Source: Bremerella volcania
Lineage (GTDB): Bacteria; Planctomycetota; Planctomycetia; Pirellulales; Pirellulaceae
Length of the DNA stretch: 64,000 nucleotides
Assembly (NCBI RefSeq): GCF_007748115.1
Contig: NZ_CP036289.1
Location: 1,798,001-1,862,000 of the forward strand
Direction of reading: 5' to 3'
Below the pieces are notes generated by a model. The model saw only the letters and a program-made list of their open reading frames with translations, made no database searches and was not told where the DNA came from. Below are positions 28,154 through 37,653 of this stretch, in pieces (within the stretch, counting starts at the first letter, position 1; each line of letters starts with the position of its first letter). Both the position numbers and the translations under genes were made by a program.

Positions 28154-29053
28154 TTACGAACTCGCGAGAGCTTCCACGCCGCCGATGATTTCCATGATTT
28201 CGTTGGTGATCCGGCTCTGACGTGCGCGGTTGTATTCGCGAGACAGGAACTTGATCAAATCGTTTGCATTCTCGGTTGCTGCCTTCATCGCGACGCGTCG
28301 GGCAATTTGCTCGCACACCGCGGCGTCGAGGAAGCACTTGAACAGTTTCACCTTGAAGCTGGTCGGGACGACCTCTTCCAGGATGCTTTCGGCCGAAGGA
28401 ATGAATTCGTACATCGAGCCTGCCGCCGGCTTCGCTTCCGCGGCACTCGACTCCGAAGCACCTTCCAAACCGCTCAAGGGGAGCAAGGTTTCGACGGAAG
28501 GTTCCTGCCGCGAAGTCGAGACGAACTTCATGTAAGCCACGTCCAGGCGATCGATTTCGTGGGCCTGAAATGCATCGAGCAGGTCGACGGCGATCGCCTC
28601 CACTTCTTCGTAACGAGGCTTGTCCTCGAAGTTGAAGAAAGACTTATCGGGCGTCATCTTCTTTTGGATGCGGAAGATCGAGATCCCCTTCTTGCCGGAG
28701 ATCCACAGTTCGACTTCGCCGTATTCTTCCCGCAGCTCTTTCAGCCGTGGGAACGAAGCACGGCAGATGTTGCCGTTGTAGCCACCGCACAGACCACGGT
28801 TCGAGGTCAGCACCAGCAGCACGGCCTTCTTCTTCGATTCCCGCTTCTCTAAAAGAGGATGTTGGAATTCGAGTTCGGCCGCGGTCAGGTCCTTCACCAA
28901 CTGCGTGATCCGCTGCGTGAACGCCGTAGCCGCGGAGGCTCGATCCATGGCCTGCTTGAAGCGGGCCGTGGCAATAAGCTCCATCGTTCGCGTAATCTTC
29001 TTGATGTTGCGAACCGACTTGCGGCGTTTGTCGAGGGTTCTTGGATTGGCCAT
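28154..29053 (-). CDS. atpG: ATP synthase gamma subunit
   Basis: Rotating central shaft. 299 residues from ATG 29053. The N-terminal helix has the family start RRKSVRNIKKITRTMELIA, the middle has LTSNRGLCGGYNGNI near 84, and the C-terminal helix ends with YNRARQSRITNEIMEIIGG near 280. An insertion rich in Ala, Glu and Ser around 205-225 lies between conserved blocks and is probably a surface loop. Gap to atpA is 36 bases. Confidence 0.98.
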   Translation of the reverse strand: MANPRTLDKRRKSVRNIKKITRTMELIATARFKQAMDRASAATAFTQRITQLVKDLTAAELEFQHPLLEKRESKKKAVLLVLTSNRGLCGGYNGNICRASFPRLKELREEYGEVELWISGKKGISIFRIQKKMTPDKSFFNFEDKPRYEEVEAIAVDLLDAFQAHEIDRLDVAYMKFVSTSRQEPSVETLLPLSGLEGASESSAAEAKPAAGSMYEFIPSAESILEEVVPTSFKVKLFKCFLDAAVCEQIARRVAMKAATENANDLIKFLSREYNRARQSRITNEIMEIIGGVEALASS

Positions 29054-29089
29054 GTTCTTTGGTGGCTAAAAGGATCGCGGCGGGGGCGA

Positions 29090-30616
29090 TTAAACTTCGG
29101 CGGTTTCCGACGGGACGAAGGTCTTCTGGAATTCGGCGATCGCCGTTTCCATCATGTCGCGGACTTCGTCGGTCAGGTCCTTGGTCTCTTCCAGCTTCTC
29201 GCGAATCTGGGAGTACTTCGCTTTGACGAACTCAAGGTACTCCGCTTCCCAGCGTAGCACGTCCACCGTCGGCACTTCGTCCAAGTGGCCGCGGGTACCC
29301 GCGTAAATGCTGAGAACTTGATCGTAGACGTCCAGCGGCTTGTACTGGCCCTGCTTTAGCAGTTCCACCATGCGGTAACCGCGGTCGAGACGGCGCTGAG
29401 TGGCTTCGTCCAGTTCGGTTCCCAGCTGAGCAAACGCTTCCAATTCGCGGAAAGCAGCCAAGTCCAAACGCAGACCACCGGCAACCTTCTTCATCGCTTT
29501 GATCTGAGCGTTACCCCCCACGCGAGAAACCGAAATACCAACGTTCATCGCAGGACGAATACCGGCGAAGAACAAGTCAGGCTGCAGATAAATCTGGCCG
29601 TCGGTAATCGAAATCACGTTGGTCGGAATGTATGCGGAAACTTCGCCTTCGAGCGTTTCGATGATCGGCAGCGAGGTCAGCGACCCGGCACCTAGTTCAT
29701 CGCTCAGCTTGGCCGAACGTTCCAGCAGACGGCTGTGGCAGTAGAACACGTCACCAGGGTAAGCTTCACGGCCCGGAGGGCGACGCATCAGCAGCGACAG
29801 TTCGCGGTAAGCGGCGGCTTGCTTCGACAAGTCGTCGTACACGATCAACGCGTGCTGGCTGTTGAACATGAAGTACTCGGCCATGGCGGTACCGGCGTAA
29901 GGAGCCACGTACTGCAGCGGGGCAGGGGCACTCGCACCGGCGACGATGACCGTGGTGTAATCCATGGCTCCGTTGCGGCGAAGGATTTCCACCACCCCGG
30001 CAACCGACGAGTCTTTCTGACCGACGGCGACGTAGAAGCATTTTACGCCGGTGTTCTTTTGATTCAGGATCGCATCGATCGCGATGGCGGTCTTGCCGGT
30101 CTTACGGTCGCCAATGATCAACTCACGCTGACCACGTCCAACCGGGGTCATCGCGTCGATGGCTTTGATGCCGGTCTGCATGGGCTCGGTAACCGGCTTG
30201 CGCTCGGACACGCCAGGGGCGAGGAATTCGACCGGGCGAGTTTCGCTCGATTGAATCGGGCCCATGCCGTCCAGTGGGTTACCCAGCGGGTCGACCACGC
30301 GGCCGAGAACTGCGTCACCGACCGGAACGGAAAGCAGCGTGCCGAGGGCTTTGACTTCGTCACCTTCTTTAATGGTGAGGTAGTTGCCCAGAATGATCAC
30401 ACCGACGCTGTTTTCTTCAAGGTTGAAGGCCAGCCCGATTGTGCCGTTGGGGAACTCGACCATTTCACCGGCCATGATGCCGGAAAGGCCATAGACCCGA
30501 GCGATACCGTCACCCACTTCCAGGACGCGTCCAACCTCTCGCACGTCGACTTGCGTGTCGAACTGTTGGATTTCCTGCTTGATGACAGAAGCGATTTCGT
30601 CCGCGTTGAATTTCAT
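29090..30616 (-). CDS. atpA: ATP synthase alpha subunit
   Basis: Non-catalytic nucleotide-binding subunit of F1. 508 residues, usual length. P-loop [16 protein letters not shown] near 171, [29 protein letters not shown] near 270, and [20 protein letters not shown] near 370. The N-terminus [20 protein letters not shown] matches the membrane-proximal helix that meets the delta subunit. ATG 30616 lies 20 bases from the atpH stop. Confidence 0.99.
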   Translation of the reverse strand: MKFNADEIASVIKQEIQQFDTQVDVREVGRVLEVGDGIARVYGLSGIMAGEMVEFPNGTIGLAFNLEENSVGVIILGNYLTIKEGDEVKALGTLLSVPVGDAVLGRVVDPLGNPLDGMGPIQSSETRPVEFLAPGVSERKPVTEPMQTGIKAIDAMTPVGRGQRELIIGDRKTGKTAIAIDAILNQKNTGVKCFYVAVGQKDSSVAGVVEILRRNGAMDYTTVIVAGASAPAPLQYVAPYAGTAMAEYFMFNSQHALIVYDDLSKQAAAYRELSLLMRRPPGREAYPGDVFYCHSRLLERSAKLSDELGAGSLTSLPIIETLEGEVSAYIPTNVISITDGQIYLQPDLFFAGIRPAMNVGISVSRVGGNAQIKAMKKVAGGLRLDLAAFRELEAFAQLGTELDEATQRRLDRGYRMVELLKQGQYKPLDVYDQVLSIYAGTRGHLDEVPTVDVLRWEAEYLEFVKAKYSQIREKLEETKDLTDEVRDMMETAIAEFQKTFVPSETAEV

Positions 30617-30636
30617 GGAACTTACCGTCTACTGCT

Positions 30637-31269
30637 TTAACTCTGCGTTGAATTGGTGAATCGCTCGAGCGACGCCTTCGCCTGCTGAGCCGTGGTTTCG
30701 AGGGCCTTTTGCCGAAGTTGCTTCAGGCGGTTGGCGACGCTGCCATCAAAGACCGTGTCCCCAACATGCAGGACCAGTCCACCGATGACACTCGGATCGA
30801 CTTCTGACTTGAGAACGACTTCGCGCCCCAGTTTCGCTTTCAAGCTGGCCGTCAGGCTGTCCGACAATTCCTGAGAAAGTTCGGTCGCCGTGGTAGCGGT
30901 GACTTCGACCAGGCCGAGACGCTCGTTGTTGAGCTTCACGGCGGCGTCGTAAATCTCCCGCAGGCAGTCTTGCCGTCCGTGCTGGGTGACCACCTTCAGG
31001 AAGGTGAGCAAGACGGGGTTCATCTTGTCGCCGAAGGCCTTGTTCAGCACGTCGATGCGCTGTTCTTCCGACATAATACTGCCAGCGATTACATGACGCA
31101 GATCTTCGCGTTGGTCGATCACGTCGTGAATCAATGAGCCGAATTCGTCCAGGACGACGTCGGTCTGGCCGGCATCATCTGCCGCCCCCAGCAACGCCTT
31201 GGCATAGACCGAGCCAATGCGTTGCCGGCTGAGATCGAACGTCTGTTTGTCGGAAGATGTTCCAGCCAT
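30637..31269 (-). CDS. atpH: ATP synthase delta subunit
   Basis: Connects the F1 head to the peripheral stalk. 210 residues from ATG 31269. The N-terminal domain has the start RIGSVYAKALLGAADD, and the C-terminal strand-turn region has LKSEVDPSVIGGLVLHVGD near 157, which is diagnostic of OSCP/delta. About 30 residues longer than E. coli AtpH owing to N- and C-terminal extensions. Confidence 0.95.
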   Translation of the reverse strand: MAGTSSDKQTFDLSRQRIGSVYAKALLGAADDAGQTDVVLDEFGSLIHDVIDQREDLRHVIAGSIMSEEQRIDVLNKAFGDKMNPVLLTFLKVVTQHGRQDCLREIYDAAVKLNNERLGLVEVTATTATELSQELSDSLTASLKAKLGREVVLKSEVDPSVIGGLVLHVGDTVFDGSVANRLKQLRQKALETTAQQAKASLERFTNSTQS

Positions 31270-31331
31270 GGTGCTGAAGGATATCCTGACGGAGGTGAAG
31301 TCGTTACGTGGTTTCGATAACGCCGGTCTGC

Positions 31332-32129
31332 TTAGTTGTTGCTAGGCAGCTTCGAGATCGAATCCTGAATCAAATTAGCATGGTCTTCAGGGGTCAGTTC
31401 CTTGCGGGTGATTTGTCCCGCCAGGTCGACTGCCATGTTGACCGAAGCTTGAGCTAGTTCGCTGATCGCGGCACCCTTGGCGGCGTCGATTTCGCGGATC
31501 GCACGATCACGCTCCGCCGAGGCCGACTGCTGGGCGGCTTCCACGATCTGCTTGGCCTTTTCGTCGGCCGTTTTGATCGCATCGTCCCGCATCTGCTTGA
31601 TTTCCTGTTGGGCTTCGGAAAGCTGACGAGTGTACTCGGCCAACTTGGCGTTGGCTTGCTCGTACATCTCTTCGGCCTTCTTCATCTTGCCTTCCATCGA
31701 GTTCTCGCGGGCCTTGAGGCCGTTGAGAATCGGTGCCCAGGCAAACTTGCCCAGCACGACCACCAGCAAAATGAACACAAGCAACGTAAACAACGCCAGG
31801 TCGAGGCTAGGCTCGTGCGGCGCCTCTAGCATGGCGGTTGCGTCGTTGTGCGACAAATCGTGAGGATCGTGGTGGAATTCATCCGGTGCATCGTCACTGA
31901 CGTGCGGATGGTTGACGTCGGCATCGTGGTCATCCTTTTTGGGATGATCTGCCTCGTCTGCGTGTTCCGCTTCCTTGGCCGGAGCGTCTGCTTCGGCCAT
32001 GGGCGCAGGATCTGACTCCGCAGGCTTGGGTTCATCATCCTGGGACCAAGCTGGAGCCAGGAAGATGCCCAATAGCAGGAGGACCGTGAGACCACTCCAG
32101 TGCGTGCGTTTCAAATGAGTGCTGCGCAT
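31332..32129 (-). CDS. atpF: ATP synthase b subunit with signal peptide and acidic His-rich extension
   Basis: Peripheral stalk of Fo. 265 residues compared with about 160 in most bacteria. Residues 1-29 look like a cleavable signal peptide (LTVLLLLGIFLAPAWSQ). Residues about 30-105 are rich in Asp, Glu and His and would lie outside the cytoplasmic membrane. The usual b membrane helix follows at 108-130 (LDLALFTLLVFILLVVVLG) and then a long coiled coil (about 140-260). A b-type rather than b'-type assignment rests on the single copy and the operon position E-F-H. Confidence 0.93.
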   Translation of the reverse strand: MRSTHLKRTHWSGLTVLLLLGIFLAPAWSQDDEPKPAESDPAPMAEADAPAKEAEHADEADHPKKDDHDADVNHPHVSDDAPDEFHHDPHDLSHNDATAMLEAPHEPSLDLALFTLLVFILLVVVLGKFAWAPILNGLKARENSMEGKMKKAEEMYEQANAKLAEYTRQLSEAQQEIKQMRDDAIKTADEKAKQIVEAAQQSASAERDRAIREIDAAKGAAISELAQASVNMAVDLAGQITRKELTPEDHANLIQDSISKLPSNN

Positions 32130-32190
32130 ATCTAATCAATTCCGGAAATGCTGGGGGAACGAAAGCAAACGGCGTCGGCGACGCAAAAAG

Positions 32191-32481
32191 TTACGGGCCG
32201 AACCAGCAAATAACCAGCGCGAAGAAGGTAAAACCTTCGATAAGAGCGGCGGCAATAATCATGGCCGTCTGGATGTTGCCGGAAACTTCCGGTTGACGAG
32301 CCATGCTTTCCAGAGCACTGGCAGCCAGCTTGCCGATACCGTAGCCGGCACCGATAACCACCAGGCCGATACCGATGTAGTTCAGTTTCAGGTCACCCAC
32401 GTTGCTTTGGGCCATGGCGGGAGCAGTAAGTGCCAGCAAAGCAAAAACACTCACGATGCTCAATTTGACAAAGTTGATCAC
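32191..32481 (-). CDS. atpE: ATP synthase c subunit with signal peptide
   Basis: Proton-translocating ring subunit. 96 residues: a signal-peptide-like leader (about 1-25, ending APAMAQS) precedes the two-helix hairpin. Helix 1 is GIGLVVIGAGYGIGKLAASA with the polar loop ARQPE; helix 2 carries the ion-binding carboxylate in AAALIEGFTFFAL near 82. The residue after the Glu is Gly rather than the Ser/Thr of sodium-type rings, so proton coupling is expected. GTG start at 32481 with a good GAGGAG site nine bases upstream. Confidence 0.96.
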   Translation of the reverse strand: MINFVKLSIVSVFALLALTAPAMAQSNVGDLKLNYIGIGLVVIGAGYGIGKLAASALESMARQPEVSGNIQTAMIIAAALIEGFTFFALVICWFGP

Positions 32482-32594
32482 GGAACAGGTCTCCTCAACC
32501 GTAACAAAAAACGTTTACGCGTATCTCAGTGAAACAAAAACATTCAAAACGAAAGCGATGCAGGCGTCGGCCAGGATGGCCAATCTCATCTAAC

Positions 32595-33830
32595 TTAGTG
32601 GCTGTGAGTCTCTGAGTTGATGAACAACGCCGTGAGCAACGCGAAGACGTATGCTTGCAGGAAGGCCACGAACAGTTCGAGGCAACTCAGAAGCACACTG
32701 CCTACCAAAATCACAAGGACAACTGGCCAAGCCACCGCGCTGGGCACCCCAACCGCTGTCTGAATTTGTACTGCTAATCCCATGATGGCCAGAAGCACCA
32801 CGTGCCCGGCAACCATGTTCGCTAAAAGACGAATGCCAAGCACCGCGTGTTTGATCAACAAGCCTAATAGCTCGATCACGAACATCATCGGTTTGATGAT
32901 GATGGCAATCACCGTGGGAAGTTCCATGCCGGGAACTAGGTTCAGCCACACGCCGAGCGCACCAAACTCTTTCGCACCGGCGCCCATGCCTATGAACAGC
33001 ACTGCCAAGGCAAGCGTGACGGTGACGCTGATCGAACCGGTCGGCGAACCCATCCAGGGAATCAGACCAAACAGGTTGCAACCCAGGATGAAGAAGAACA
33101 AGGTCCACAAGATCGGAACGAACTTGTCGGCACCATGGTGAATATTTGCTTTGGCAACGTCCTTACGCAGGAACGTGATGAAGACGTCGATCAGATTCCA
33201 GAACCAACCCTTGGGGAGTTGTCCCTGCGAGACGCGCCTGGCGTACGCGATGAAGACGACCGAGATGATCACGGCAACGAAGAACTCGATCACCATGAAC
33301 TTCGAGATCGCGAAGCCTGCTTCCTTTTGATAAAGGTTGCGAAGCTCGCCACCCAGGGGCTGCGGAATCAGAATCTTGCCGCTCAACGCATGGTTGTAGC
33401 CATCGATCTTCGAAGGTGCCCAGTTCACGTGCTCGTGATCGGCCGGCAGCTTCTTGTACTCGGCAACGGTGTATTCATCGGCGACTTCTTCGCCCATGAT
33501 GGCCCATTCCAAGACATCTCCACCTTCGGTCAGGCTCTCTTCGGCCTTGGAGTTCAGGAAACGCTTGATCGGCTTACCGTGATTGCCAGGCTCGTGCAGC
33601 CAGTGTTCGTATTCGAGGATAAAGGCGTCCTCGCTTGGCAGCCCCTTGGCCCCATCTGCTTCCAGGCGGTGATACACCTCGTGGGCTTGCCACGTTTGGA
33701 AGCCTGGATCGAGTTTGACCCAGACGTCGGGGAAGTCGGAATGGGACTCGTGATCATGCTTCCACAACCACTTCGGAACTTCGAAGTAGTAACTGTCTTT
33801 GATGTGGAGCAGGATCTCGTCAGCGGCCAT
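32595..33830 (-). CDS. atpB: ATP synthase a subunit with long N-terminal extension
   Basis: Stator channel subunit of Fo. 411 residues; the conserved helices occupy about 175-411 and include the essential Arg in LGIRLLANMVAGH near 338 and the final FLQAYVFALLTALFI. The first 170 residues are hydrophilic, rich in Glu, His, Trp and Tyr, and should face the periplasm. E. coli AtpB has 271 residues. ATG 33830 is four bases from the previous stop, implying coupling to the AtpI-like gene. Confidence 0.96.
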   Translation of the reverse strand: MAADEILLHIKDSYYFEVPKWLWKHDHESHSDFPDVWVKLDPGFQTWQAHEVYHRLEADGAKGLPSEDAFILEYEHWLHEPGNHGKPIKRFLNSKAEESLTEGGDVLEWAIMGEEVADEYTVAEYKKLPADHEHVNWAPSKIDGYNHALSGKILIPQPLGGELRNLYQKEAGFAISKFMVIEFFVAVIISVVFIAYARRVSQGQLPKGWFWNLIDVFITFLRKDVAKANIHHGADKFVPILWTLFFFILGCNLFGLIPWMGSPTGSISVTVTLALAVLFIGMGAGAKEFGALGVWLNLVPGMELPTVIAIIIKPMMFVIELLGLLIKHAVLGIRLLANMVAGHVVLLAIMGLAVQIQTAVGVPSAVAWPVVLVILVGSVLLSCLELFVAFLQAYVFALLTALFINSETHSH

Positions 33831-33833
33831 CGG

Positions 33834-34280
33834 CTAAACGGCTTTCTTAATAGTGGATGTCTGCGATACGAGTTGGACAGCCAATATGGTTTCGACCACG
33901 AGGGTCAAAAGGTAATAGACCAATATCATGCCAAACAATCCGGCCTCAGCAAGCGGGCCACCAGCCTTGTGCATCAACATTCCAAAAACTAGTGGAATTC
34001 CGGCTCGGAAAAACATGCCCAGCAGGACCGACTGAACTCGGAGTTCGGTGTTCTTTAAGAATATGGCCGTGAGGATGGCGGCTTCCATGGCAAACAGTAC
34101 CACCGATGCGGCGGTGATCGCAGCGAAGACGCCATGAAGCTCGAAGCGGGTATAGCCATAGGCCGCAAAGAATGGGAATACTCCAAGCACTCCTAGCAGC
34201 ATCCACAGGCATGGCAGAAAGTCTCGCCATCCCAATTGGGCATTGTGCGTTTCAGAAGTGTTGGCTTGGGGGGTATTCAT
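33834..34280 (-). CDS. AtpI-like four-helix membrane protein
   Basis: 148 residues with four hydrophobic segments (about 22-42, 48-70, 82-102, 112-138) and short polar ends. Size, helix count and position just before atpB match the ATP synthase I-chain family, which assists c-ring assembly or magnesium/calcium uptake in other bacteria, but sequence identity cannot be judged by eye. ATG 34280 is preferred to the GTG immediately before it. It is spaced four bases from atpB. Confidence 0.65.
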   Translation of the reverse strand: MNTPQANTSETHNAQLGWRDFLPCLWMLLGVLGVFPFFAAYGYTRFELHGVFAAITAASVVLFAMEAAILTAIFLKNTELRVQSVLLGMFFRAGIPLVFGMLMHKAGGPLAEAGLFGMILVYYLLTLVVETILAVQLVSQTSTIKKAV

Positions 34281-34315
34281 CACTTCGTCTTGCGAGCATT
34301 TGGGTTTGCGAAGGA

Positions 34316-34570
34316 TTACGGCGAATCGTCTTGATTCGCCTTGCCGTGGGCGTCCTTCTCGCTTCCGCTTTTTTGCTCCGTGGTGGCCATCAGCACTAGG
34401 TGCGTCATGCCGAATACGAGTCCGACAAAAAATCCAATCAAAGCAAAGATCGAAAACTCGAAGCCCAGGGTCTGGTCGAGCCAGTAACCCAAGAGGCCTG
34501 GCACTAGCATCTCGCCGCAGATTGAAAAAATGCGTCCTACCCAGAGGTAGGCTCTCGCAATCGGAGACAT
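34316..34570 (-). CDS. AtpZ-like two-helix membrane protein, first gene of the ATP synthase operon
   Basis: 84 residues from ATG 34570 with two membrane helices (about 12-30 and 38-62). The segment MLVPGLLGYWLDQTLG, then IGFFVGLVFGMTHLV, is the pattern of the AtpZ/'F0F1-ATPase subunit' family (GYxLDxxxG then GFxxGxxxG). The C-terminus is charged (KSGSEKDAHGKANQDDS). TTG at 34594 would add eight residues. The pairing of AtpZ- and AtpI-like proteins at the head of atp operons is known from other phyla. Confidence 0.75.
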   Translation of the reverse strand: MSPIARAYLWVGRIFSICGEMLVPGLLGYWLDQTLGFEFSIFALIGFFVGLVFGMTHLVLMATTEQKSGSEKDAHGKANQDDSP

Positions 34571-34675
34571 GTCCGCTTGGAGTCGCGATGCCAAGGCGAT
34601 TGCCTTTGCTAATGGAGGACTTCCGGCTCGCTTTGCTCTAGGGTTATGGGAGCTTGCCGTGAACTCATGGCGGTC

Positions 34676-34704
34676 AATCTATTTCATCCCACCGGCAGGG
34701 TCAA
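34676..34704 (-). promoter_or_regulatory. Candidate sigma70 promoter of the ATP synthase operon
   Basis: On the minus strand TTGACC (34704-34699) and TAGATT (34681-34676) are separated by 17 bases, about 105 bases ahead of the first atp gene. The -35 fits the consensus in five of six positions and the -10 in four of six. Visual prediction only. Confidence 0.4.
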
Positions 34705-35374
34705 TCAGGTCAAACCGCCGCAGCGAGGGAATTCGTGGAATTTTTCACAAAGTCTGTCCCAGGCCTTCCCGAATGATCGGCAGTGTAGTTCCAAGGAGGG
34801 TAGATCGAATGGCTATTAGGTGCTGCCACAGACAATCGACGCCTGAGCTGGAAGGCGAGGGCGTGGTATCTGGCAAAAAATCCTTCGTAGAACGCATATC
34901 TTCTGGAAAAATGCAAAACCAGAACTGCTTTGGGGGCGTATCACCTGGCAGTGGTACGTTGCATTTCTGCCTCAGTTTAGCTACAATCAAACGCAGTCGG
35001 CGTCGTTAGAAAGCCACCCTGTAGGGCTGTGCCCGATTCACTCGGAAGCAGTGATAAGCATTCCTCCATAAAAAGCGTTATCTGCAATTTTGTGGTGCGA
35101 ATTGCGGCTATCGAACTGGGGCCGTCCGCTGTTTGCCAGCAAACAAGAGCAACCTACCCAGCAACCACAAGTCAATTGCATCCTCGCGATTGGCCTTTTC
35201 GCAAGTTCATATCAATTCCCTTTTCACTTGCGTTCCAGGTGAAGCTTCTGCTCAGGGACCGAGCGGGGCATGTCGAGTGACCCCTTGTCATGGACGGCGA
35301 CCCCCAAAATTCGTTTAGCCTCGGGGTGACATATGTTCTCCCCCAGTCGAACTAGGCCACACATCCTTTGAGCC
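34705..35374. other. Intergenic region with no gene seen
   Basis: Divergent spacer between the atp operon and the DUF4912 gene. The open frames here lack good composition or known motifs. It should contain the promoter of the DUF4912 gene, but none stands out. No tRNA or clear hairpin was found. Confidence 0.5.
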
Positions 35375-35387
35375 AGGAGGACTAATC

Positions 35388-36593
35388 TTGATCACCGCCG
35401 CTTCACTCAAGGAATATACAGCAAAGGATTTAGCTCAAATGGCGAAGCGTCGCGGTGTGACCGGTTGGCACGCGATGCGAAAGGACGAACTCGTCAAGGC
35501 GTTGATCAAAGCCGCCAAGTCGAGTGGGGCCTCGGCCAAGAGCAAAGCCACCAACGGCAAGGCCAAGAAGGCCAAGTCTGCATCTGCCAAATCAACATCA
35601 ACGGCGGCGAAGAAGGCCTCGGTTGCCAAAGCCAAGCCGGCTGCGACCGCCAAGCGGCGAGCGGCGAAGTCAAAGCCCGTCAAGAAGTCGGATCCTAAGG
35701 TCGTCGAGTCGATTCGTACCATGTACGAACAGCGTCAAGCCGCCAAAGACCTGGGTACCCATTCGGCTGATCAGAAGGGTGCCGACCGCCTGGTCTTGAT
35801 GGTTCGCGACTCTTACTGGATGCATGCCTGCTGGGAAGTCTCTCGAAAAGCAATCGACCGCGCCAAGGCTGCTTTGGCTCAGGACTGGCATACCTCAACT
35901 CCGGTTCTTCGCGTTACGGAAGTCGATGGAGAGGTCATGACCAGTGGTTCCGAGCGTCTGGTCAAGCAGATCGAGATTCATGGCGGCGTCAAGAATTGGT
36001 ACATCGACGTCGTCGATCCTCCCAAGAGCTATCGCTGCCACCTCGGTTACCTGGCCGCTAACGGACGATTCCACGCAATCGCTCGCAGCAACGTCGTGAC
36101 CACGCCCCGCCCTGGTTCCTGCGAAGAGATCGACGGCAACTGGGACGACGTCGCCGACAACGTCGAAAAGATCTATGCCCTCAGTGGCGGTGCCGACGAA
36201 GAGCATTCCGATGGCGAACTGCGAGAAATGCTCGAGCAGCGTTTCCGTCGCCCCGTCGGGATGCCGATGGCTGCCCGGCTCGGTTTGGTGGGGGATCAGT
36301 TCTCCAATGGTAAGCCGAATCAAGACTTCGATCTCAACATTGAAGTCGAGATGATCGTGGTTGGCTCGACCAAAGCAGGTTCCTACGTCACCCTTTCCGG
36401 CGAGCCGGTCAAGGTGCGTGAGGATGGTACGTTCATGGTGAAGATGGATTTCCCCGACAAGCGGCAGATCTTCCCGATCGTGGCTCGCTCGAAGGATGGC
36501 CTGGAACAGCGCACCATTGCCCTGGCCGTGGAACGAAATACTAAGGCCATGGATCCCATTTCGCACGATCCGCGTGAGTCCAACGGCAGCTAG
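35388..36593 (+). CDS. DUF4912 protein with Rho-N-like and histone-H1-like N-terminal parts
   Basis: 401 residues. Residues about 5-45 (LKEYTAKDLAQMAKRRGVTG, then MRKDELVKALIKAAK) resemble a Rho-N/SAP-type helical nucleic-acid-binding motif. Residues about 46-103 are almost only Lys, Ala, Ser and Thr, similar to histone H1 tails. From about 130 the DUF4912 domain follows (LVLMVRDSYWMHACWEVSRK, then YIDVVDPPKSYRCHLGYL), and the C-terminus has VTLSGEPVKVREDGTF. The TTG start at 35388 is decided by a perfect AGGAGG at 35375-35380, seven bases away. The function of DUF4912 proteins is unknown; nucleic-acid binding is an inference. A terminator follows. Confidence 0.88.
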   Translation: MITAASLKEYTAKDLAQMAKRRGVTGWHAMRKDELVKALIKAAKSSGASAKSKATNGKAKKAKSASAKSTSTAAKKASVAKAKPAATAKRRAAKSKPVKKSDPKVVESIRTMYEQRQAAKDLGTHSADQKGADRLVLMVRDSYWMHACWEVSRKAIDRAKAALAQDWHTSTPVLRVTEVDGEVMTSGSERLVKQIEIHGGVKNWYIDVVDPPKSYRCHLGYLAANGRFHAIARSNVVTTPRPGSCEEIDGNWDDVADNVEKIYALSGGADEEHSDGELREMLEQRFRRPVGMPMAARLGLVGDQFSNGKPNQDFDLNIEVEMIVVGSTKAGSYVTLSGEPVKVREDGTFMVKMDFPDKRQIFPIVARSKDGLEQRTIALAVERNTKAMDPISHDPRESNGS

Positions 36594-36617
36594 TCGAGCC
36601 ACGCCTACCCGAGGCGA

Positions 36618-36646
36618 AAGAAGGAATTTGACAGGAATTCCTTCTT
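36618..36646 (+). terminator. Perfect 11-bp hairpin after the DUF4912 gene
   Basis: AAGAAGGAATT (36618-36628) and AATTCCTTCTT (36636-36646) are exact reverse complements with a seven-base loop and a T-rich descending arm. Probably works as a terminator, possibly in both directions. Confidence 0.7.
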
Positions 36647-36740
36647 AATTATTCCGCCATCAAGCATTCAAATTCGCGCAAGGGTTGGTACGATGAAGAG
36701 CGTACCAACCCTTCTTTATTTCTTGTTCGAGGTCCTGCCG

Positions 36741-37634
36741 ATGTCCACTTCCCGCCGAGAATTCCTGGCCAATTGTTCAGCCGCCGCCGCTGCTGGTCTT
36801 ACGCTGGCAACTCCGGCATCGTTGTTGGCTGCCGACAATACAACGGCCTCTGGCGAGAAGCGAATCAAGAAGGCTGTCAAGATTGGCATGGTTGGCGTGC
36901 CTGGCACGCTGGCCGAAAAGATGACCGTGTTGAAGGAACTCGGCTTTGATGGTCTCGAACTCAACTCGCCTGGCGGTCCCGAAGCCGAGGAAGTTCGCAA
37001 AGCGGTTGAGGTCTCCGGGATTCCCGTGCATGGCGTGGTCGATTCCATTCACTGGAATACGCGACTTTCCGACCCGGACGAAGAAGTTCGCCAGAAGGGG
37101 CTGGAAGGTTTGCTCACGGCCATCAACGCCAGTAAATCCTACGGCGGAACAAGCGTTCTGCTGGTCCCAGGCGTCGTGAACAAGGACGTCACCTACGACC
37201 AGTGCTGGGAGCGTTCCATCGAGCAAATCAAGAAGGCCCTGCCAATGGCCAAAGAGCAAAACATCCAGATCCTGATGGAAAACGTCTGGAATAACTTCCT
37301 CACCGATCCGAAAGAAACCGCTCGCTTCATCGACGAACTCGATAGCGACATGGTGGGTGCCTATTTCGACGTGGGTAACACGGTGAAGTACTCGCCGCCG
37401 CACGAGTGGGTGCCCATCCTCGGTCCACGTATCAAGAAGCTCGACATCAAAGACTACGGCAAGGGAAAAGGCTTCGGGGCCAAACTGATGGAGGGGGACG
37501 TCGACTGGCCGAAAGTCATGGCCCAATTACGCGAGATCGATTACCAAGGCTGGGCAACCGCCGAGATCTCTGGCGGTGGTCGCGAGCGACTGACGGAAAT
37601 CGCCGATCGAATGGATCGTATCTTTGCCAGTTAG
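36741..37634 (+). CDS. Tat-exported TIM-barrel sugar isomerase/epimerase-like protein
   Basis: 297 residues from ATG 36741. The N-terminus MSTSRREFLANCSAAAAAG is a twin-arginine signal, so the folded protein is exported. The mature part is a xylose-isomerase-like TIM barrel: ELGFDGLELNSPGG near 70, VVDSIHWN near 102, ILMENVWNNF near 187 (metal-ligand Glu), GAYFDVGN near 218 (Asp), KKLDIKDY near 243 and ATAEISGGG near 272. The metal-binding Glu-Asp-His/Asp-Glu set appears complete. An in-frame start at 36693 would place 16 hydrophobic residues before the Tat motif and is unlikely. The substrate is unknown; planctomycetes have many such proteins. Confidence 0.88.
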   Translation: MSTSRREFLANCSAAAAAGLTLATPASLLAADNTTASGEKRIKKAVKIGMVGVPGTLAEKMTVLKELGFDGLELNSPGGPEAEEVRKAVEVSGIPVHGVVDSIHWNTRLSDPDEEVRQKGLEGLLTAINASKSYGGTSVLLVPGVVNKDVTYDQCWERSIEQIKKALPMAKEQNIQILMENVWNNFLTDPKETARFIDELDSDMVGAYFDVGNTVKYSPPHEWVPILGPRIKKLDIKDYGKGKGFGAKLMEGDVDWPKVMAQLREIDYQGWATAEISGGGRERLTEIADRMDRIFAS

Positions 37635-37653
37635 TGCGTAGGAAACAAGCTTC

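Noticed and set aside
34569-35009. A 146-codon plus frame in the atp/DUF4912 spacer
   Set aside because: No motif, biased amino acid content and it begins within the atpZ-like gene on the other strand.
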